Source: an uncultured Rhodospirillaceae bacterium
Lineage (GTDB): Bacteria > Pseudomonadota > Alphaproteobacteria > RF32 > CAG-239
Length of the DNA: 5,240 bases
Direction: 5' to 3'
Assembly (NCBI GenBank): GCA_900313355.1
Contig: OMQZ01000159.1
Span: 1-5,240, forward strand
Shown: in pieces, positions 1-2,713 of the stretch
Position numbering within the stretch: the stretch's first letter is position 1
Layout of the letters: each line of letters starts with the position of its first letter
Notes under the pieces: generated by a model
Told to the model about the DNA's origin: nothing
What the model saw: the letters and a program-made list of their open reading frames with translations, nothing else
The model's database searches: none
Translations under genes and position numbers: made by a program

Positions 1-38
1 GCAACGATCTTTTTAACGCGATTTGCGGTATCAGTCAT
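1..38 (-). CDS. acpP: acyl carrier protein, N-terminal fragment (runs off left edge)
   Basis: Only the first 12 codons and two further bases are in the window. Read on the minus strand from the ATG at 38-36 they give MTDTANRVKKIV, which matches the typical start of alphaproteobacterial acyl carrier proteins (M-S/T-D-x-A-x-R-V-K-K-I-V). ACP carries growing acyl chains on a phosphopantetheine arm in the cytosol during fatty acid synthesis; the modified serine would lie beyond the window. A Shine-Dalgarno TGAGG sits nine bases upstream of the ATG (complement of 48-51). The gene is transcribed divergently from hpf. The call rests on a 12-residue match plus a good ribosome binding site, so another short protein with a similar start cannot be fully excluded. 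Confidence 0.75.
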   Translation of the reverse strand, partial: MTDTANRVKKIV

Positions 39-47
39 GTATTTAAA

Positions 48-51
48 CCTC
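48..51 (-). promoter_or_regulatory. ribosome binding site of acpP
   Basis: The minus strand reads GAGG here, inside TGAGGTT, nine bases before the ATG at 38. This site supports the truncated leftmost frame being a real gene start. Confidence 0.65.
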
Positions 52-73
52 AAATAAAATTAAAACAAATTTC

Positions 74-90
74 AGACTTTTTTGAAGTCT
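74..90. repeat. short inverted repeat in acpP leader
   Basis: AGACTT at 74-79 and AAGTCT at 85-90 form a perfect 6-bp stem with a 5-base loop. In the acpP transcript it would be a small hairpin about 20 bases upstream of the Shine-Dalgarno. It has no U-run suitable for a terminator. A role in leader stability or regulation is conjecture. Confidence 0.4.
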
Positions 91-108
91 TGATAGATTA
101 GTTATCAA
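90..108. repeat. inverted repeat, possible operator before acpP
   Basis: TTGATA at 90-95 and TATCAA at 103-108 are perfect inverted half-sites separated by seven bases. The right half overlaps the candidate acpP -10 element (101-106), which is where a repressor operator would sit. I do not recognise the site as that of a named regulator. In DNA this AT-rich, 6-bp arms can arise by chance. Confidence 0.35.
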
Positions 109-127
109 ATTTAAGTTCGTTTGACAA
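101..127 (-). promoter_or_regulatory. candidate acpP promoter (weak)
   Basis: On the minus strand TTGTCA (complement of 122-127, five of six bases matching TTGACA) is followed after 15 bases by GATAAC (complement of 101-106, four of six matching TATAAT). The spacing is shorter than the ideal 17. It would give a leader of roughly 55 bases before the ATG at 38. This is the best pair I found on this strand, but it is not strong. Confidence 0.3.
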
Positions 128-287
128 GTGTTTTTTAAAAAATACGCAATAAAAAGACGTTTTTTTGATTTATGTTATTGTTTTTTAATGATTTTGTTTT
201 AGGAATATTTTTCTCTTATTCGTGTATAAAAGAGGGATTTTGAAAAATTTGCTCACAAAAAATTAAATTAAAATGCAGAAAATTGAG

Positions 288-315
288 TTGCTATTTAAAT
301 TAAATGATTTATAAT
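288..315 (+). promoter_or_regulatory. candidate sigma70-type promoter of hpf-ptsN
   Basis: A perfect TATAAT lies at 310-315 and is preceded after 16 bases by TTGCTA at 288-293, four of six bases matching TTGACA. Transcription would start near 322, giving a leader of about 40 bases before the hpf ATG at 363. No sigma54-type GG-N10-GC element was noticed in this region. Confidence 0.5.
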
Positions 316-351
316 CACCATTCGTTTAGTTCTAATAACAATAATAATTTT

Positions 352-356
352 AAGGA
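352..356 (+). promoter_or_regulatory. ribosome binding site of hpf
   Basis: AAGGA lies six bases upstream of the ATG at 363 and fixes that start. Confidence 0.75.
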
Positions 357-362
357 AATAAA

Positions 363-923
363 ATGGATATTACATATACAGGAAAACAAGTTGATATTGG
401 TGACAGATTAAAAAAACATGTTCAAGAAGCGATGGATACAACAGTTATGAAATATTTTAATGCGCCGCTCGGGTGCATTGTCGCTTTTTCAAAAGAAGGG
501 GAAGATTTCAGCGCCGAGGTAACAGTTCGTCCTGCAAAAAATATGGTTTTAAAAGGAACAGGATTGGCCGGCGATCCGTATAGCGCGTTTGATAATGCAC
601 ACGAACATATTGCGACGCGTTTACGCCGCAATAAAAATAAGCTCAATGATCATAAGGGTAAAACAGGATTAACGGAGCTTGCTTATCAAGCGGTTTTGCC
701 TCTTCATGAGACAGAAGATGAGCTTGATGTTGATGAGAGTGCGCCGATTACGATTGCGGAAACAGATGCGAACATTCCTGTTTGTACGGTCAGTGAGGCT
801 GTGATGTATATGGATTTGGCAAATGAATGTGCTTTGATGTTCAGAAATGCTTCAAATAAACATATCAGCATGGTTTATCGCAGAAAAGACGGGAATATCG
901 GTTGGGTTGAGCCTAAGGCTTAA
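363..923 (+). CDS. hpf: long-form ribosome hibernation promoting factor
   Basis: The product is a 186-residue protein with the two-part layout of long HPF. Residues 2-97 form the S30AE domain, starting MDITYTGKQVDIGDRLKKHV and ending in the basic helix that includes RLRRNKNKLNDH. A variable acidic linker follows at about 100-136. Residues 138-184 form the C-terminal dimerisation domain with the family hallmarks EAVMYMDL, ALMFRNA and MVYRRKDGNIGWVEP. In known long HPFs the N-domain binds the 30S decoding region and the C-domain pairs two 70S particles into inactive 100S dimers during stress or stationary phase. Length is normal for the long form. It is the first gene of a pair with ptsN. In many Proteobacteria rpoN precedes hpf; here acpP, facing away, takes that place. 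Confidence 0.95.
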   Translation: MDITYTGKQVDIGDRLKKHVQEAMDTTVMKYFNAPLGCIVAFSKEGEDFSAEVTVRPAKNMVLKGTGLAGDPYSAFDNAHEHIATRLRRNKNKLNDHKGKTGLTELAYQAVLPLHETEDELDVDESAPITIAETDANIPVCTVSEAVMYMDLANECALMFRNASNKHISMVYRRKDGNIGWVEPKA

Positions 924-931
924 AAAAATAC

Positions 932-935
932 GAGG
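932..935 (+). promoter_or_regulatory. ribosome binding site that fixes the ptsN start
   Basis: GAGG lies seven bases before the ATG at 943. The same frame stays open upstream to an ATG at 847 inside hpf, but that part is a shadow of the hpf C-terminus; this site and the homology both point to 943. Confidence 0.75.
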
Positions 936-942
936 TTTTTTG

Positions 943-1386
943 ATGAAAATTTCTGATATTTTATCTCAGAACACGATTGTTACTTCTATTAAAGCGACAA
1001 ATAAGCGTCAGCTTTTGGAAGAGATGTCGGCAAAGTTAGCGCGTCATGAAAATATTGATTTTCATATGGTTGAAGATGCAATGATTGAGCGCGAAAATTT
1101 GGGGTCAACGGCTTATGGCGGAGGAATCGCCTTTCCGCATGCTCGTCTTGAGGGCGCTAAGCGAGTTAAGGCTTATTTTACAAAGCTTTCTGCGCCGATT
1201 GATTTCGGGGCTGTTGACGGAGAAAAAGTTGATTTGGTCTTTATGCTTGTTTCGCCGGAAAACAGCGGGGCTGATCATTTGGAAGCACTGGCCACGCTTT
1301 CGAAAGCTATGCGCAACAAAACAATGTGTGCTAAGCTCAGAAAAGCGACGACAAAAGATGAAATCTATAAGATTTTAACGCGCTGA
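943..1386 (+). CDS. ptsN: PTS IIA-like nitrogen regulatory protein (EIIA-Ntr)
   Basis: The 147-residue product has the length and motifs of the EIIA fructose/Ntr family. The phosphorylated histidine is His66 in the sequence GIAFPHARLEG. A second conserved histidine, His112, lies in SGADHLEALATLSK. The N-terminus MKISDILSQNTIV is typical of PtsN. In the nitrogen PTS this cytosolic protein receives phosphate from EI-Ntr through NPr and regulates other proteins by binding, for example potassium transport and nutrient-stress responses, rather than moving sugar. It starts 19 bases after the hpf stop with no terminator between, so the two genes are almost certainly cotranscribed. The frame extends upstream to 847 without a stop, but residues from there overlap hpf and match nothing in the family, so 943 is the start. 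Its stop codon is one base from the stop of the convergent gene. Confidence 0.95.
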   Translation: MKISDILSQNTIVTSIKATNKRQLLEEMSAKLARHENIDFHMVEDAMIERENLGSTAYGGGIAFPHARLEGAKRVKAYFTKLSAPIDFGAVDGEKVDLVFMLVSPENSGADHLEALATLSKAMRNKTMCAKLRKATTKDEIYKILTR

Positions 1387-1387
1387 T

Positions 1388-2509
1388 TTATTCTAAAACA
1401 TATTCATGCCCTTGAAATTTGTAGAAAGCATATTTCAAGGGTTTTTTAATGTTTCCGTTGTTGAAAAATGTTTCGCCCCATGAGGTTTGAAAACCGTGTT
1501 TTTTAATTTTTGAGGCAAGTTTTGTATAATTCGTCGTTTTTGCGGATTTAGCCAATTCAGCCCACATTTTAACGGCAGTGTATCCATAAATATTGAGCCC
1601 CTTGAATTCGATGCCTTTTAAGCGAAGATTTGCAAATTCTTTTGCCATTTGAGGTTTGTCTTCAAGCTCGGATAAGGCTATAAAATGGGTGGTATCAAGA
1701 TAATTTAAGGCATGTTTGAAAAAATCAGGCGTGGCAATGTAGCGGCTTGTGATAAAAGTTGCATCTTCGTTGATTTGTTTTAGCTTTTTGATGATTTTGC
1801 CTGTGCGTTTTGGTGTATCGAAAATTAAGATAATGTTTTCATTTGCGTCATTCAAGGCGCTCACCAAATCATTTACGGATTCATAATTTTGGGGATCGTA
1901 GGTTTTTATTAAGCTTGATTTTCCGTGATTTTTGAAGACTTCTAAAATGATGTCGTTGAAATTTTTGTTTTCAGGACTTGAGATGACGGCGACATTTTTT
2001 CCGGCATAATGATCATTATAGAATGAAAATAAGTCAGCGGCTGCCTGATCAATGCTTCCGAACATTTTAATCATTCCAAAAGAATTCGGTGTGCGGTTTT
2101 GAGCGTTAAGAAGTGATGGAACGATGTGGAAAATTTTTGCTTTTTGATATGTTTTTGCGATGTTTTCAAGGCCTTCGGAGCAATATGGGCCGATAACGAG
2201 TGCGGGCTTGTCTTCCTTTTTTAAGGCGAGCATTTGCGCCGTTGAAAGAGCGAGCGTTTCGCTGCAAGGGTCATCAATGCTGATAAGATTTAGTTTTTCG
2301 CCGTTTAAGCCGCCTTTTTGATTAATTTCATCGATGGCGATTTTGGCGCCTTCGTTCAGTTCATCGCCCCATACTTTATATGCACCCGATTTTGGCATCA
2401 CGGTTGCAACTCGGATGTCGGCGATGCAGACAGCAGGAATCAAGATTAAGCCAAAACAGAGGCCTATTAATGTTTTTGAATACGACATTATTTTAATTTT
2501 TCTGTTCAT
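1388..2509 (-). CDS. periplasmic solute-binding protein, LivJ/LivK-like (type 1 periplasmic-binding fold)
   Basis: The 373-residue product begins with a Sec signal peptide: basic start MNRKIKIMSYSK, hydrophobic core at about 13-27, likely cleavage after Ala30 before DIRVATVMPKSG. The mature part follows the branched-chain amino-acid ABC transporter binding-protein pattern. It has an opening beta strand and SG loop (about 31-43), GDELNEGAKIAIDEINQKGG at 48-67, Cys82 and Cys110 placed like the first-lobe disulfide of Leu/Ile/Val-binding proteins, VIGPYCSEG at 105-113, and a second lobe starting near KNVAVISSPE (171-180). The start at 2509 is chosen because a GGAAAGG-type Shine-Dalgarno lies directly upstream. 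In-frame ATGs at 2569, 2530 and 2488 lack one, and the first two would lengthen the n-region before the signal peptide. No permease or ATPase gene is adjacent, so the ligand and transporter are unknown. It might serve as an orphan transporter subunit or as a sensor domain partner. Confidence 0.85.
   Translation of the reverse strand: MNRKIKIMSYSKTLIGLCFGLILIPAVCIADIRVATVMPKSGAYKVWGDELNEGAKIAIDEINQKGGLNGEKLNLISIDDPCSETLALSTAQMLALKKEDKPALVIGPYCSEGLENIAKTYQKAKIFHIVPSLLNAQNRTPNSFGMIKMFGSIDQAAADLFSFYNDHYAGKNVAVISSPENKNFNDIILEVFKNHGKSSLIKTYDPQNYESVNDLVSALNDANENIILIFDTPKRTGKIIKKLKQINEDATFITSRYIATPDFFKHALNYLDTTHFIALSELEDKPQMAKEFANLRLKGIEFKGLNIYGYTAVKMWAELAKSAKTTNYTKLASKIKKHGFQTSWGETFFNNGNIKKPLKYAFYKFQGHEYVLE
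1409..1447 (+). terminator. rho-independent terminator of hpf-ptsN, inside the convergent gene
   Basis: A perfect 10-bp stem is formed by 1409-1418 (CCCTTGAAAT) and 1432-1441 (ATTTCAAGGG) around a 13-base loop, followed at once by six T residues at 1442-1447. It begins 23 bases after the ptsN stop. It works only for plus-strand transcripts, since no T-run follows the stem on the other strand. The stem lies entirely within the C-terminal coding part of the convergent binding-protein gene, where it encodes residues 357-367. Confidence 0.85.
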
Positions 2510-2519
2510 CCTTTCCTTT
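2510..2519 (-). promoter_or_regulatory. ribosome binding site deciding the binding-protein start
   Basis: The minus strand reads GAAAGGAAAGG immediately before the ATG at 2509. The distal AAAGGA gives an acceptable spacing of about four bases. No comparable site precedes the other in-frame ATGs at 2530 and 2488. Confidence 0.6.
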
Positions 2520-2643
2520 CGATAATTCATTTTTTTGATGAAATCAACTATTTTATCCAAAGCGTTCACATTGGGCGCATTCTTAAGTTAAATAAGCGAA
2601 TTAAATTCTTGCACATTGTCACAAATATTTCATAAAAAAATAA

Positions 2644-2672
2644 TTGATTAGTGTAAAAAACGAATGTATAAT
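2644..2672 (+). promoter_or_regulatory. candidate sigma70-type promoter of the cysteine-rich gene
   Basis: TTGATT at 2644-2649 (four of six bases matching TTGACA) is followed after the ideal 17 bases by a perfect TATAAT at 2667-2672. Transcription would start near 2679, giving a leader of about 35 bases before the ATG at 2714. The gene therefore probably has its own promoter, divergent from the binding-protein gene. I found no convincing minus-strand promoter in 2510-2713; GTGACA (complement of 2616-2621) is a possible -35 but lacks a good -10. Confidence 0.6.
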
Positions 2673-2704
2673 ATGTTTCATGTACAGTTTTAATTATTTT
2701 TTTT

Positions 2705-2708
2705 GAGG
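2705..2708 (+). promoter_or_regulatory. ribosome binding site of the cysteine-rich gene
   Basis: GAGG lies five bases before the ATG at 2714, within TGAGGCTTCAATG. Confidence 0.7.
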
Positions 2709-2713
2709 CTTCA

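Larger units (their letters stand above)
39..362. other. AT-rich divergent intergenic region acpP / hpf
   Basis: These 324 bases between the two divergent start codons hold no credible coding frame; both strands are rich in A and T runs and stops. They contain a candidate hpf promoter near 288-315, a weaker candidate acpP promoter near 101-127, two short inverted repeats upstream of acpP (74-90 and 90-108), and the two ribosome binding sites. I see no tRNA, recognisable small RNA or riboswitch. The stretch from about 130 to 280 shows only homopolymer runs, including T6A6 at 131-142. Confidence 0.7.

Noticed and set aside
121..149. Perfect TTGACA (121-126) as a plus-strand -35 element
   Set aside because: No acceptable -10 hexamer follows at 16-18 bases; the best is TACGCA. 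The hpf promoter near 288-315 is closer and better.
847..942. N-terminal extension of ptsN from an ATG at 847
   Set aside because: It overlaps the conserved C-terminal domain of hpf in another frame, has no Shine-Dalgarno, and the PtsN family starts at the MKISDIL sequence encoded from 943.
1359..1376. Small hairpin AAATCT-ATA-AGATTT near the ptsN 3' end as a terminator for the minus-strand gene
   Set aside because: The stem is only six AT-rich pairs and no clean T-run follows it on the minus strand.
2420..2430. Possible lipoprotein signal at Cys28 of the binding protein
   Set aside because: The residues before it, PAV, do not fit the lipobox, which needs a small residue such as G, A or S just before the cysteine. 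Cleavage after Ala30 fits a normal Sec signal better.
2510..2569. Longer binding-protein start at 2569 or 2530
   Set aside because: Neither ATG has a Shine-Dalgarno. The extension would put about 20 extra residues before a normal signal peptide, while the ATG at 2509 has a strong purine-rich site directly upstream.
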